A DNA stretch of 64,000 nt from Candidatus Rifleibacteriota bacterium (GCA_015232575.1 JADFZL010000010.1:186001-250000); one strand, 5' to 3'; counted from the first letter of the stretch, positions 18,322-27,211 are shown. Notes: generated from the letters alone by a model not told the origin. Translations and numbers: made by a program.

Positions 18322-18768
18322 TTACTTGGAAATAGTTCCAGAGACCTTCCAGGAAAGTACAAAACCGTTGGGGGAAAAACCATTGCCGTAGCTTGAGCCA
18401 TAATAGCCATAGCCGTCTTTAAAACACTTATGACTTTCAAGGTTTGATGATGTAACTATTTTGTAGCCACATTTACCGATAGGATATCCATCTGCTGCCC
18501 AGTAGCCCCACGAAACATAATGTTGCCAGGTATAACCCCATGGATTTCCAGGATAAAAATAGTAACCATAATACCTGCCTGTACCACCACCAAATTCACT
18601 CAAAGCAACGTTTCCGGCTTCCCAGGTTTCAGAGTAGGTAGCGGTTGCAGCTGATTGAGCGTCAATTCTAGTCGGGTTCAAAAAGTTTACAAATACTGCA
18701 TACACAAAAAAAATTGAAGCAAAACCAAATACAAGGTTCCGAATGTGCTTTACGGTTCTGTCAGGCAT
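18322..18768 (-). CDS. Tyr/Gly/Trp-rich small exported protein, paralog B
   Basis: 148 residues, closely similar to paralogs A and C. It has the same basic N-terminus (MPDRTVKHIR), the same hydrophobic export segment, the aromatic-rich middle (WGYTWQHYVSWGYWAADGYP), two invariant Cys (IGKCGYK, ESHKCF) and the constant end SPNGFVLSWKVSGTISK. The most variable part is the short stretch GGGTGRYYGYYFYPG. GGAGGG precedes the ATG. It lies downstream of the PilX-like gene (gap 173 bp) on the same strand. The Cys pair could form a disulfide after export. Role unknown; a surface or extracellular structural protein is an inference from composition and from the pseudopilin context. Confidence 0.8.
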   Translation of the reverse strand: MPDRTVKHIRNLVFGFASIFFVYAVFVNFLNPTRIDAQSAATATYSETWEAGNVALSEFGGGTGRYYGYYFYPGNPWGYTWQHYVSWGYWAADGYPIGKCGYKIVTSSNLESHKCFKDGYGYYGSSYGNGFSPNGFVLSWKVSGTISK

Positions 18769-18941
18769 ACACTTCCCTCCAAATTTAATATTGAAATCAT
18801 TTTTCTGTTATTACCAGTGTCAAAAAGCCCCACCTCAAACCTCACCAACAACGACTCCCAGAAGAGTGACCTAAGGAAAACATTACCACTTTACTACAAA
18901 GTTTACCAAACCAACAACAGGAGGGTGAATACGTATTCTTC

Positions 18942-19691
18942 TCACCTTCTTTTTACCAGAACGGTCTGGGAGATAGTTTGCAAATGATAAACCCCGTCGA
19001 GATTAGTTATCTGTCCGGTTACTTCGATTTTAACGGTATCTTCAAGATACGCTTTTCCCTGTTTTTGTCCAAGAAGCGAGATAGAAGTTACTTCGTAAAT
19101 TCCAGAATACGGATCTTCGGCCGCATAATTGAAATTTTTATTCTGCCGCTGTATGGCTAGAACCGGTTGAATTGCTGCTTTGTTCGTTACATCAGCAATG
19201 AATTTCCATAAGTACAATTCTGAATTGTTTATTGCTACTCCATTAACAGTGGGCCACTTTTTTCCGGCAAAAGCGTCACTTGAAAACCATCCCTCAGAAT
19301 TGCTTGAAAAATTATCAGAAGAGTTCATAGTGATTTCATATTTTGGATTAGCACCGGGAGTTCCTCTCGTGAGAAATCTTGGACCCGGATTGGTTGGACC
19401 CGCAGCTACTGATGAATCAAAGTCGAAATATGGATTCCTTCCCTTTGCCATTGCCCACGCATCGTAAAATTCTGAAGGCATCAGTTTTGTTTTCAACAGA
19501 AGATGCTGAACTCCGGACATTGCCATCAGCTTTGCCTGAAACACTCCGACAGATTCCCTTACTGAAAACCGGTGTTCATTAGTCATCTTGTAGACAAGTA
19601 TGATTCCGGAAAGCATTAAAGATGAAAATATTAAAACCAGAGGCAGAGCTGTTCCAGTCTTCTTTTGGCTGATTGAATAATTTTCTTTCAA
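18942..19691 (-). CDS. PilX-like minor pilin/pseudopilin component
   Basis: 249 residues. The N-terminus (KKTGTALPLVLIFSSLMLSGIILVYKM) is a single long hydrophobic helix like those of PilX or type II secretion GspK-type proteins, without the usual G/A-F-x-x-x-E processing site. The soluble part has short beta-like segments ending ITNLDGVYHLQTISQTVLV. Family members sit at the tip of type IV pili or pseudopili. The start is a TTG at 19691 because AGAGG lies 7 bp upstream. It follows two prepilin-type genes on the same strand, so the three together probably form a minor-pilin tip complex. Confidence 0.65.
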   Translation of the reverse strand: MKENYSISQKKTGTALPLVLIFSSLMLSGIILVYKMTNEHRFSVRESVGVFQAKLMAMSGVQHLLLKTKLMPSEFYDAWAMAKGRNPYFDFDSSVAAGPTNPGPRFLTRGTPGANPKYEITMNSSDNFSSNSEGWFSSDAFAGKKWPTVNGVAINNSELYLWKFIADVTNKAAIQPVLAIQRQNKNFNYAAEDPYSGIYEVTSISLLGQKQGKAYLEDTVKIEVTGQITNLDGVYHLQTISQTVLVKRR

Positions 19692-19709
19692 GTTTTTACC
19701 TCTGTGTTT

Positions 19710-20597
19710 TCAAAAGATATTTGATTTAAAGGCAAGAAGCCATATTTCCTGCCTGCGGCCATAATTAACAGAAGGTGTTTTTCTTTCTTTGGGAGTATAG
19801 TTCCAGCGCATTCTAAGTCTGAGTTTTTTCATCTGACAGAATTTTCCCCCCCAATCAGACCACGGGTGTGACCGGTCTTTCTGATCACGCGGGAAAAGAG
19901 ACTTAAATGCTGTTGAGCCATTTCTCTTGCGCTCAGCAGGTCCCCAGTGTCTTCCGACAATAGTTCCGGTGTAATACTTGTATGGTGTAATATAGCTTGC
20001 GCCAATAACACCGTCGTTGTTCTGATTTGCCGTACTGTTCCAGTTTGGCTGTTTTTCAAATTCAGGCAGAGCATAATAATCGAAGTATAACTCCTTCCAG
20101 GTTGAAGGATCTGACCACGTAGTACCAGTGAAACCTGCCGTTGATGGATCGGAAATGTCTGTTATTTCAAGAAACGCTTCATAAACAATTCCCCTGGCAT
20201 CAGTGAATTCAATATAGCAAAGCTCTGCGGAGCCGGGGAATATTGATTGCCTCAATTTCGTACAATATGTTCCATCGAAAACCACTCCGTTAACAGTACT
20301 TGGCTTAGATTGGGGTTTCAGTGAACCAGGTTGATCTTTTGACGGGCTTTCCCAGAGAGTTTCAAAGGGCACTTCCTGCATAATTCTGCTCATGATCGAA
20401 AAACCACGTTCAGCGGCATAGCGATGTGATTCGATAACCACTGTGTCATCCTGTTTAGACATCACTACACCAGCAATTGGCAAAAAAGCCACTGCAAGTA
20501 TACCAAGAGATATAACAATCTCAATCAATGAGAATGCCTTCCTGCTGACAACTTCTTTTTTAAAATAATGCAAATTGGTCAAATAAGAATTTTTCAT
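19710..20597 (-). CDS. Prepilin-type N-terminal methylation protein (minor pseudopilin)
   Basis: 295 residues. The processing site is RKA followed by FSLIEIVISLGILAVAFLPI: the Phe at +1 and Glu at +5 are those of class-III/type IV prepilins. A 20-residue leader precedes it. The soluble domain contains many aromatic residues. Substrates of PilD-type peptidase are assembled into pili or pseudopili. No peptidase, assembly ATPase or secretin is visible in this window, so the assembly machinery must lie elsewhere. It is 18 bp before the PilX-like gene and 41 bp after the next prepilin gene. Confidence 0.8.
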   Translation of the reverse strand: MKNSYLTNLHYFKKEVVSRKAFSLIEIVISLGILAVAFLPIAGVVMSKQDDTVVIESHRYAAERGFSIMSRIMQEVPFETLWESPSKDQPGSLKPQSKPSTVNGVVFDGTYCTKLRQSIFPGSAELCYIEFTDARGIVYEAFLEITDISDPSTAGFTGTTWSDPSTWKELYFDYYALPEFEKQPNWNSTANQNNDGVIGASYITPYKYYTGTIVGRHWGPAERKRNGSTAFKSLFPRDQKDRSHPWSDWGGKFCQMKKLRLRMRWNYTPKERKTPSVNYGRRQEIWLLAFKSNIF

Positions 20598-20638
20598 TTA
20601 TGAATCAGCCTCTGCCAATTAGAAGGGAAGAGCATATT

Positions 20639-21292
20639 TCATTTTTTTATTGCAACGGTAATGTTTGTTTTACAATCAATTGATATTACCTGAGAAAGTC
20701 TTTTATCCTGGGGATATATTGCCTTTATCTTTATTCGCAATGTTTGAGGAGCAACTTCTTCAATTTCTACTGAATCGACATTTTCGATCAGTGTCATATA
20801 TTTGGAAAACGCCGGTATTCCTACAGTCGCGTAGGAGCTGTCAGTGTAGTACTGCAAAGTTTCAGATAAATCAAGATCGGCCGTATCACCTTTCAGTTCT
20901 GACAGAGACAGCTCGACCCAGTTGATCTTGCCTTGCGCGGTAGGAGTGGAGCTGACTGCGCAGGGAAAAGTGCAAATTCGCTTTCGGGAAGAACCCGCTT
21001 TTATAACAGAACCATTGGGAACGTTCAGATAGTGCGCGGTATTATCTGAAAATTTTGTGCTGTCAAAAGCTATGACTGACGGCACAGAGGATTTTTCAAG
21101 CATCTGAATAATTTTCTGTGAAACGAGGCTTGCTTTACGATTAGTTTCGCTGTGCCAGGTTATGCGGTTAACAGCTTTACTGTGCCAGCTGTACAAAGTA
21201 AAAACCATCCCGATGAGCATTCCGATAATGCCCGATGCTATAAGGACTTCCGGCAGAGTAAAACCACCGCACGATCTTTCTCTCTTAAACAT
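20639..21292 (-). CDS. Prepilin-type protein (minor pseudopilin), hairpin over the start
   Basis: 217 residues from the ATG at 21292. Processing site is CGG then FTLPEVLIASGIIGMLIG, with Glu at +5, followed by a long helix. The leader (MFKRERSCGG) has the usual ten-residue length. An ATG at 21331 or the TTG at 21337 would give leaders of 23-25 residues and translation directly coupled to paralog C. The chosen ATG lies in the loop of a perfect 16-bp inverted repeat, and no clear ribosome site precedes it, so the start is uncertain. Likely partner of the next two genes in a pilin tip complex. Confidence 0.8.
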   Translation of the reverse strand: MFKRERSCGGFTLPEVLIASGIIGMLIGMVFTLYSWHSKAVNRITWHSETNRKASLVSQKIIQMLEKSSVPSVIAFDSTKFSDNTAHYLNVPNGSVIKAGSSRKRICTFPCAVSSTPTAQGKINWVELSLSELKGDTADLDLSETLQYYTDSSYATVGIPAFSKYMTLIENVDSVEIEEVAPQTLRIKIKAIYPQDKRLSQVISIDCKTNITVAIKK

Positions 21293-21315
21293 CAGTCGAA
21301 GAGAGAAAGATCGTG
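21270..21315 (-). repeat. Perfect 16-bp inverted repeat enclosing a pseudopilin start codon
   Basis: On the minus strand the arms CACGATCTTTCTCTCT (21315-21300) and AGAGAGAAAGATCGTG (21285-21270) pair perfectly, with a 14-base loop that contains the ATG at 21292. It lies 23 bp beyond the stop of paralog C. It could end the upstream message, protect it, or restrict translation of the pseudopilin gene. No T-run follows, so an intrinsic terminator is unlikely. Confidence 0.7.
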
Positions 21316-21337
21316 AAACAAGCTGGTGCATATACAA

Positions 21338-21784
21338 TTATTTAGAAATAGTTCCAGAGACTTTCCATGAAAGTACAAAGCCATTCGGAGAAAAACCATT
21401 GCCGTAGCTGGAGCCATAATAGCCATAGCCGTCCGCAAAACACTTATGACTTTCAATGTTTGAATAAGTAACTTTCTTGTAACCGCATTTACCTATTGGA
21501 TACCCATCTGCTGCCCAGTAGCCCCATGAAACATAATGTTGCCAGGTATAACCCCATGGATTTCCAGGATAAAAATAGATTCTGTAGTAATAACCGGTAC
21601 CACCACCAAATTCACTCAAAGCAACGTTAACAGCTTCCCATGTTTCAGAATAGGTTGCCGTTGCAGCTGATTGTGCTTCTATCCGTGTTGGGTTCAGAAA
21701 ACTGACAAATATCGCGTAAACAATAAGAACCGAAGCAAAACCTATTATCAGGTTTTTAACTTTTTTTACGGTTTTATCAGGCAT
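21338..21784 (-). CDS. Tyr/Gly/Trp-rich small exported protein, paralog C
   Basis: 148 residues, paralog of the proteins at 17737 and 18322. It begins MPDKTVKKVKNLIIGF, has the same hydrophobic export segment and NPTRI turn, the aromatic-rich middle, the two Cys (IGKCGYK, ESHKCF) and the same last 20 residues. Its leader and N-terminal codons are more diverged than A and B are from each other, so C is the older copy. It precedes the three pseudopilin-like genes, while B and A follow them; the family brackets the cluster. GGAGGG precedes the ATG. Confidence 0.8.
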   Translation of the reverse strand: MPDKTVKKVKNLIIGFASVLIVYAIFVSFLNPTRIEAQSAATATYSETWEAVNVALSEFGGGTGYYYRIYFYPGNPWGYTWQHYVSWGYWAADGYPIGKCGYKKVTYSNIESHKCFADGYGYYGSSYGNGFSPNGFVLSWKVSGTISK

Positions 21785-21819
21785 ACTCTATCCCTCCAAT
21801 ATATCATTTTAAAAACACA

Positions 21820-22461
21820 CTAATTTTTTTTCAAAGTTTTCAGACACTCTATAACCTCATTTGTAAGGTCATTGGAAAAAAGAATTCTTTCTGAGGTAAA
21901 ATCGGTTCCCAGATTCATCATTGAGGCCATGCCTCCCTGCAAAGCACCTGCACCTTCAGAGCCTGGCATAGGTGGTATCGGCATACCGGAAATCTTAGCA
22001 CTTTTCATCATAACCATCTGCATAACTGCCTGGCGAATACTTGATTTTTCGGATGTATTAATAATAAGCTGTGCTGAATTCTTCTTTCCCACCTGCTCAA
22101 CAGCCTGCCTGATGTTTTCTTCCGCTTCACTGACCAGGGAATTCTGCATTTCCATCATTTTCATCATAGTCGGGTTCGGTTTGCCGGGAGCGTCAGGTGC
22201 TGAATCATTCGGTAATTCTGAGGGCGGAGCGTCTACATCTAGCTTCGGAGGTTCCGGCATTTTCGGAGTTGCCTTCTTAATAGCCGCAAAATCAACCTTG
22301 CCCAGAGACTTATCCAGCAAACCAGGTATTTTTACATACTCATCAATAACCCGCTGCATATCAATTGTAAAAATAAAGGGTTTGTCCTGAGCCGAAGATG
22401 GGATACCCACCTGACAAAAAAGAACGATTGCAAGTAATACCAAGTGACGACGATAGTTCAA
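21820..22461 (-). CDS. Exported OmpH/Skp-like protein
   Basis: 213 residues. The start is a TTG at 22461, set by AAAGGAGG with 8 bp spacing; it lies one base after the stop of the PKD-like gene, so the two are coupled. The N-terminal signal peptide (HLVLLAIVLFCQVGIPSSA) is followed by FTIDMQRVIDEY, which resembles the start of OmpH/Skp periplasmic chaperones, and the C-terminus (LFSNDLTNEVIECLKTL) resembles the OmpH end (YSN...DITDEVI). The middle is unusual: Pro-rich then Met-rich (MMKMMEMQNS; MQMVMMKS; MPIPPMPG). A chaperone for the exported proteins of the same operon is an inference. Confidence 0.5.
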   Translation of the reverse strand: MNYRRHLVLLAIVLFCQVGIPSSAQDKPFIFTIDMQRVIDEYVKIPGLLDKSLGKVDFAAIKKATPKMPEPPKLDVDAPPSELPNDSAPDAPGKPNPTMMKMMEMQNSLVSEAEENIRQAVEQVGKKNSAQLIINTSEKSSIRQAVMQMVMMKSAKISGMPIPPMPGSEGAGALQGGMASMMNLGTDFTSERILFSNDLTNEVIECLKTLKKN

Positions 22462-22462
22462 A

Positions 22463-24418
22463 TCATTTCCCTCCTTTGATTTTGTTTTCCAGAATACGTG
22501 GAGTAAAGCCAAGTTCCTGAACTTTTATTTTAAACTGAATTGCTCTTGAGTTACCCTGTTTGTCATTGGCAAAGAAAGTGCAGGTAACAGGATTTTCAAC
22601 GGGCAGTTTTTCAATCATGAAAAATGAGCCGCTGAGACTTACAGGAACTCCGTCAAGAGTGTATGCAAAACCGCTTGTAAGATCATTGCCATTAACGTTG
22701 TCATTCCCAGTTATTTGTACAAATACCCGCTGCCCTACATATACAAGCGGAAAATACTTTTCACTGACAACATCTATCTTGTCTGGTTTTGCCAATTTGA
22801 AAGGGTCAGTCTGATCTTTGATTTTTATTCCCATCAGAGTAATATCAATTGGCGCAGGAAGACCAGGTTTGTCATTTACTCCTCTTTCAACAACGAAAAG
22901 AGCCTCTGGGTCTGTCTTCATGCGCATTGTAAAAGCTGGCGCATCGTTGTCTGCCACTGTAACGTTTCTGGAAGAGGTTTTTACAAGGTATTTCCCGGGT
23001 ACTGACTTATCATAACCATCTTTGACATTAACTTTACAGTAATATTTCAGTTCATCGTTTGATTTCGAAGGTCCGTAGTTGTCCATGGTGTAAGCATAGT
23101 CATCAGGGAGCTTGTCTTTATAGGAATAAGAGCGACCGAATTCAAATTTGTAACGCGCTCTGCTGCCAGTAATGACAGCACTCGTTACCGGATCAAGAAC
23201 CTGTTTGGAAGTCGCGCTGAGAGCTCTTATTACAGACCCCACGGCTGTTGCCGAAGTGTCTTCCTGATCTTTTCTTACAGATTTTGCCCCCTGCTGATAT
23301 AAATCTTCTACCAGCACGCAGTCGCTGTATTCTGCATTTGGATTGTTGTCTGTAACTGACATCGTAACCATATAGTTTTCAAGCGGATCCCCCGTTGTTC
23401 CGGTTGAAGGGCCAGACTCAATAACAGCCGTAGCCTCAGTTGTATCTGCAACCATAATCTCAAAAGGAGTCTGACCAGATAACATAAGGTTCGCAGCACT
23501 GTCCTTGGCTGGCTTGCCTAACGGCACATTCTGACAATATTTAACTACTGAATTTGACATGTAAGTTTTATCGTAAGCCCATCCAATTGCATTGGAACCA
23601 TTGTACACTTTACTCCATCTGTGTTCAAGGTATCTTACCTGAAGAGTGACAGTGTAGGAAGCTGGCTCAAACGGGGTGCTGAAGGTATACACCAGAGGAT
23701 TAACCGTTGTTCCATTTCCGGCAATTCTAGTCCATGATGGATCTTCGTATTCTACACAACCAGTCGGACGTGTAATCTTCCAGCGATATTCAACGCTGTT
23801 TGTTGCAACACCATCGTAGTGGTCGGCGGTCTTAACATTTTCCGGAATTTCCTTGACGTAATCAATCATTACACCGGCAGTAAAAGTTGAAGATACATCT
23901 TCGTCAACGGTAGAACCTAGAGTGCGCAGAACCGAAAAGTAAATTGTCCCGGCTGGAGCAACATCATGTACAGTTGTGACAATCGTAAGATTCGCCACTT
24001 CTTCAATGGTGTTAGGTGTGTCAACGGCATTGATTCCCTTCCATGTGCGCTTGGAATATTTGATTTTAAGCCTGATTGTGTAAATTCCGCTGTCCCACCA
24101 GGAATGAGAAAAAGAGTTGAACGTATTAGACAGCGGATTATCTACATTGGTTGTATATCCGTCGCCCCATTCATACCAGAGAGTAAACGTTGTTTGAGGG
24201 GTAGCTTCGTAAAACTTCTTCCCTATACCCTGAAATGAAACTGTAGTGTCTTCCCTGAAGGCCGTTGGACCGGAAATAGCAGTTGGAAGATAAATTTTCA
24301 TCGCCAGAAAGTCTACAAAAAGTTTTCCTGTCGAAGCCGGCTGAGAAAATAATGCCGGTGCAAACGACAAAATAAAAGCAAACAAAACCAGGAATCTAAT
24401 AATAGGCACCTTTCTCAT
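22463..24418 (-). CDS. Large exported protein with PKD/Ig-like beta domains (651 aa)
   Basis: The start at 24418 follows GGAGGAAGCG. A signal peptide (FLVLFAFILSFAPALFSQ) leads to a beta-rich protein. Segments such as TLWYEWGDGYTTN then SHSWWDSGIYTIRLKIKYS have the pattern of PKD domains (DG, then Y/W-x-x-x-G-x-Y-x-V), repeated at least twice (YRWKITRP, YTFSTPFEPASYTVTLQVRY). PKD-type domains are extracellular or surface modules. It has no catalytic motif I can see. Second gene of the operon and coupled to the OmpH-like gene. Its role may be structural, in line with the pseudopilin genes downstream. Confidence 0.65.
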   Translation of the reverse strand: MRKVPIIRFLVLFAFILSFAPALFSQPASTGKLFVDFLAMKIYLPTAISGPTAFREDTTVSFQGIGKKFYEATPQTTFTLWYEWGDGYTTNVDNPLSNTFNSFSHSWWDSGIYTIRLKIKYSKRTWKGINAVDTPNTIEEVANLTIVTTVHDVAPAGTIYFSVLRTLGSTVDEDVSSTFTAGVMIDYVKEIPENVKTADHYDGVATNSVEYRWKITRPTGCVEYEDPSWTRIAGNGTTVNPLVYTFSTPFEPASYTVTLQVRYLEHRWSKVYNGSNAIGWAYDKTYMSNSVVKYCQNVPLGKPAKDSAANLMLSGQTPFEIMVADTTEATAVIESGPSTGTTGDPLENYMVTMSVTDNNPNAEYSDCVLVEDLYQQGAKSVRKDQEDTSATAVGSVIRALSATSKQVLDPVTSAVITGSRARYKFEFGRSYSYKDKLPDDYAYTMDNYGPSKSNDELKYYCKVNVKDGYDKSVPGKYLVKTSSRNVTVADNDAPAFTMRMKTDPEALFVVERGVNDKPGLPAPIDITLMGIKIKDQTDPFKLAKPDKIDVVSEKYFPLVYVGQRVFVQITGNDNVNGNDLTSGFAYTLDGVPVSLSGSFFMIEKLPVENPVTCTFFANDKQGNSRAIQFKIKVQELGFTPRILENKIKGGK

Positions 24419-24515
24419 CGCTTCCTCCAATAAAACCAATTTACCGTATACTCCATTGAAACACGAAGTAATTCCAGAATATTACATTCTTTGTGATAAA
24501 AGCAACTAATATATT

Positions 24516-24797
24516 TTACTTTGCCATTATGGGGGGTGGTGGAAGTTCGACTTCAAAAGTGTATGTCGAAACTCCTTTTCTTTCGGCCTCCTTTATTGCC
24601 GCCCTTCGCTTCATTACAACAGTCTTTGATGGCACACCCAATGGGGTCATATCATTTTTGTCTGCTTCCGTAGATCCTGAAATCTGACTTGAAAGCTCTC
24701 TGTTTTTACTATTTACATTATATAAAAGAACAACAGATACAACAAAAATTACTGCAAAAAACACATTAACAATCTGATCCTTATTTTCCGAAATCAT
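24516..24797 (-). CDS. Small single-pass membrane protein (93 aa)
   Basis: It begins MISENKDQIVNVFFAVIFVV, with one transmembrane helix at about residues 9-27, then a charged region and a Pro-rich end (VELPPPPIMAK). No family recognised. It sits 97 bp upstream of the PKD-like gene on the same strand, and a good promoter lies 69 bp upstream of its ATG, so it is probably the first gene of the pseudopilin/Y-G-W operon. Confidence 0.5.
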   Translation of the reverse strand: MISENKDQIVNVFFAVIFVVSVVLLYNVNSKNRELSSQISGSTEADKNDMTPLGVPSKTVVMKRRAAIKEAERKGVSTYTFEVELPPPPIMAK

Positions 24798-24865
24798 TTC
24801 CGATTATTGAACCTTTCAAAGATTGAAGCACCTCTAAAAGCCTCTTGCTTGGCCCTTATATCTTT

Positions 24866-24894
24866 AGTATAGCCGTTTCCATAGAAATAAACAA
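24866..24894 (-). promoter_or_regulatory. Predicted sigma-70-type promoter of the Y/G/W and pseudopilin operon
   Basis: On the minus strand TTGTTT (24894-24889), a 17-base spacer and TATACT (24871-24866). Transcription would start near 24859, about 60 bp before the 93-aa gene. Nothing else is apparent in 24798-25052. Confidence 0.5.
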
Positions 24895-25052
24895 GCATTT
24901 TCAGATAGGGTAGCAATTGCCTAAAGCATCCCTGATATTATAATAAGCAAAAATTATTCCATAATTTCATTAGTCTGTTAGAGCCAAAAAGTGAATTTTT
25001 TTCAAAAAATTTGTAACAATATTTTTACGCGCAGGTAATTGTTTTTTTACGG

Positions 25053-26867
25053 TTATTGCCAGGTATGTTTTTTAATTATATTTCCGTTGTCAGGAGTTGC
25101 AAGAAAAAAGTTTTCGCCCTGCATCCAGTTAATATTCCCATCAACCTTTTTTTCCAGAAATTTGTATTCAACAAACGCCCTTGCCGGCAGTTCTACCTCA
25201 GCTGAAAATATGCCTTTTTTTAATAAAACCAGAGGGTTTCTGAGATTGTCTGGATTCCAGTCTGAAATATGCGGCAAACCGCCTATCACAAAGATCTGGG
25301 AGTCTGATGCTATATTTGTTTTCTCTAATTCGAAACGCACTTTCACTGTACCAAATTCATTTAAATCAACTTTTGAGCGCCTTATTTTTTTGGAATAATT
25401 CTCAAACGCTTTTCCAGATGGTTGTTCGGTATGATATACACAGACACTTTCCGGTGGAACTGATATTTGAAGCATTCTGCTTTCAACTGAGACAGTTTTT
25501 TGAGAAAAAATGTCTTTCAAAAGTATTTTATCAGGCAATTCTGGTGGAAATTGGATTTCCAGATGATGCGTTTTTTCCCCGCGGTTAACAGCCACAAATG
25601 CCAGAGCGTCAGAGGTCACCCGAATGAACGAAAAAGTTTCATCATCAGCGAACAGAGTTGCTTGATTGCCTTCACGCAGAGCTTCATATTTTCGACGTGC
25701 ATGTACAAGAATTTTTACAAATTCCCGAATCTGGGAATTTCCTGAAAAATTCATGTCAGATCGATTGGAAAAAGATTTTTCGGCTTTTCCCGACATTCCG
25801 GTTTCGTCTCCGTAGCACAGAGTCGGAATTCCGCGGGCTGTGAGAATTATGCCAAGCGCTATCTGGAGTTTTTTCAGATTCTCGCCTGAACTGGTTAAAA
25901 ATCGGTCGGTATCATGATTGTCGATGAATGATGCAATAAGTTCAGAATCCGGATATCTGAAATCCTGATAAAACCGAAGCGCCAGTTGCCGGCAATCGCC
26001 ATTCTGGGCAATAACACTGACGAGGGTGTAGTACAAAGGGTAATCAAAAAGAGAGGTAAACTCACCGATTTTCAAAGTTTTTGAAATATTCTTTGGATCA
26101 CCGTCCAACAGCTCACCAAGCATGAAAAGATCTTTGTCGGGAAATTGTTTTCCGAAATTTACAAAGTTTTTCCAGAAATCAAGCGGGACATGTCGTACAG
26201 CATCCAGACGGAAACCATCAGGTGAAAGTTGTGTTATCCAAAATCTTGCAACTGCCTGAAAGAAAAGCTGTACAATTTTCTTTTCTGAGGCAAAATCAGG
26301 CAGTCCAAAAAGCTTATAAGTTTCCACCTGTTCAAGGTTGTTCCAGTCCTTAATTTCAGGCGTCTGGTGAAACATGGCCGGAAACTTTTCAGCAAATGGT
26401 GCATCATATCCAAGATGATTTACGGGTACATCAAGTAATAGCTTGATGTCATCCTTTTTAAGGACTTTCCGAAAGTTTTTCAGTTCGTCAAGATTTCCAA
26501 ATCTGTCATCAGATGAAAAGAAATCATAAGTCCAATAACCATGGTAAGCCCAATTTCCGAAAAATTCGTCGGGCTTGTTCTTGAAAATGGGACTCACCCA
26601 CAAAGCGCTGATTCCAAGATCTTTCAAATAATCGAGCTTTGATATAATTCCGGCAACATCTCCGCCATGGAAACCGCTATCTGACATAGGATTAACGTTC
26701 TTATCGTTAATTGTGCTTCCATTATGAAATCGATCAATCAAGACAAAATATATTGTTCGTCCCAGCCAGTCATCTTTAACAGACGCCTGTAAATTCTGAC
26801 ACGAAACGAACACAAAAGCAAAAATGAAAATTGAAATAAACACATATCCTTTCTGAATTTGTCTCAT
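25053..26867 (-). CDS. Exported alpha-amylase family (GH13) with C-terminal starch-binding-like domain
   Basis: 604 residues. The N-terminal hydrophobic segment ends FAFVFVSCQN, which may be a lipoprotein signal with Cys. GH13 motifs are in order: region I LLLDVPVNHLGY, region II DGFRLDAVRHV (nucleophile Asp near residue 222), region III LGELLDG (acid/base Glu near 247), and region IV FIDNHDTDRF (near 315). The last about 100 residues (KVRFELEKTNI, QIFVIGGLPHISDWNPDN, VEYKFLEKK, NWMQGENFFL) look like a CBM20-type starch-binding domain. It hydrolyses alpha-1,4-glucan outside the cytoplasm. It is followed by no other sugar gene, so it stands alone. It is divergent from the plus-strand gene at 27212. 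Confidence 0.92.
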   Translation of the reverse strand: MRQIQKGYVFISIFIFAFVFVSCQNLQASVKDDWLGRTIYFVLIDRFHNGSTINDKNVNPMSDSGFHGGDVAGIISKLDYLKDLGISALWVSPIFKNKPDEFFGNWAYHGYWTYDFFSSDDRFGNLDELKNFRKVLKKDDIKLLLDVPVNHLGYDAPFAEKFPAMFHQTPEIKDWNNLEQVETYKLFGLPDFASEKKIVQLFFQAVARFWITQLSPDGFRLDAVRHVPLDFWKNFVNFGKQFPDKDLFMLGELLDGDPKNISKTLKIGEFTSLFDYPLYYTLVSVIAQNGDCRQLALRFYQDFRYPDSELIASFIDNHDTDRFLTSSGENLKKLQIALGIILTARGIPTLCYGDETGMSGKAEKSFSNRSDMNFSGNSQIREFVKILVHARRKYEALREGNQATLFADDETFSFIRVTSDALAFVAVNRGEKTHHLEIQFPPELPDKILLKDIFSQKTVSVESRMLQISVPPESVCVYHTEQPSGKAFENYSKKIRRSKVDLNEFGTVKVRFELEKTNIASDSQIFVIGGLPHISDWNPDNLRNPLVLLKKGIFSAEVELPARAFVEYKFLEKKVDGNINWMQGENFFLATPDNGNIIKKHTWQ

Positions 26868-27211
26868 TTCCAGCAGCCGCCCTTCAGATTATCAAAGTTT
26901 GTATCTTTTAACATTTAAAATCTCCGTATTCAATATCAGCATCCATAAAATAATTTGTGACTTTCAAACTCTCTCGCATGAATAGTCTAAATGAATTCAT
27001 TTCCACGAGCTATTGAGAGGATATCATTTTAGCACATTTGAATTTGGATTTGTCGTAATATTTAATTGAATCGAAATCAATCTTTAAAAAACTTTGCGAA
27101 ATCTATACAACACTGCAATTGGCTCTTGTGAGTTGAATTTGTATGGAGTAAAATGTTGTAATTAAAAAAAATAATTGCCTGAAGAGTCTCAACGATACTG
27201 GAGTGATAGTA
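26868..27211. other. Divergent intergenic region, 344 bp
   Basis: AT-rich. The only signal I can support is a plus-strand promoter at 27126-27154. No gene, and no copy of the dispersed repeats. Confidence 0.5.
27126..27154 (+). promoter_or_regulatory. Predicted promoter of the 301-aa Cys-motif gene
   Basis: TTGTGA, a 17-base spacer, then TAAAAT. Transcription would start near 27161, 50 bp before the ATG at 27212. Confidence 0.4.
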
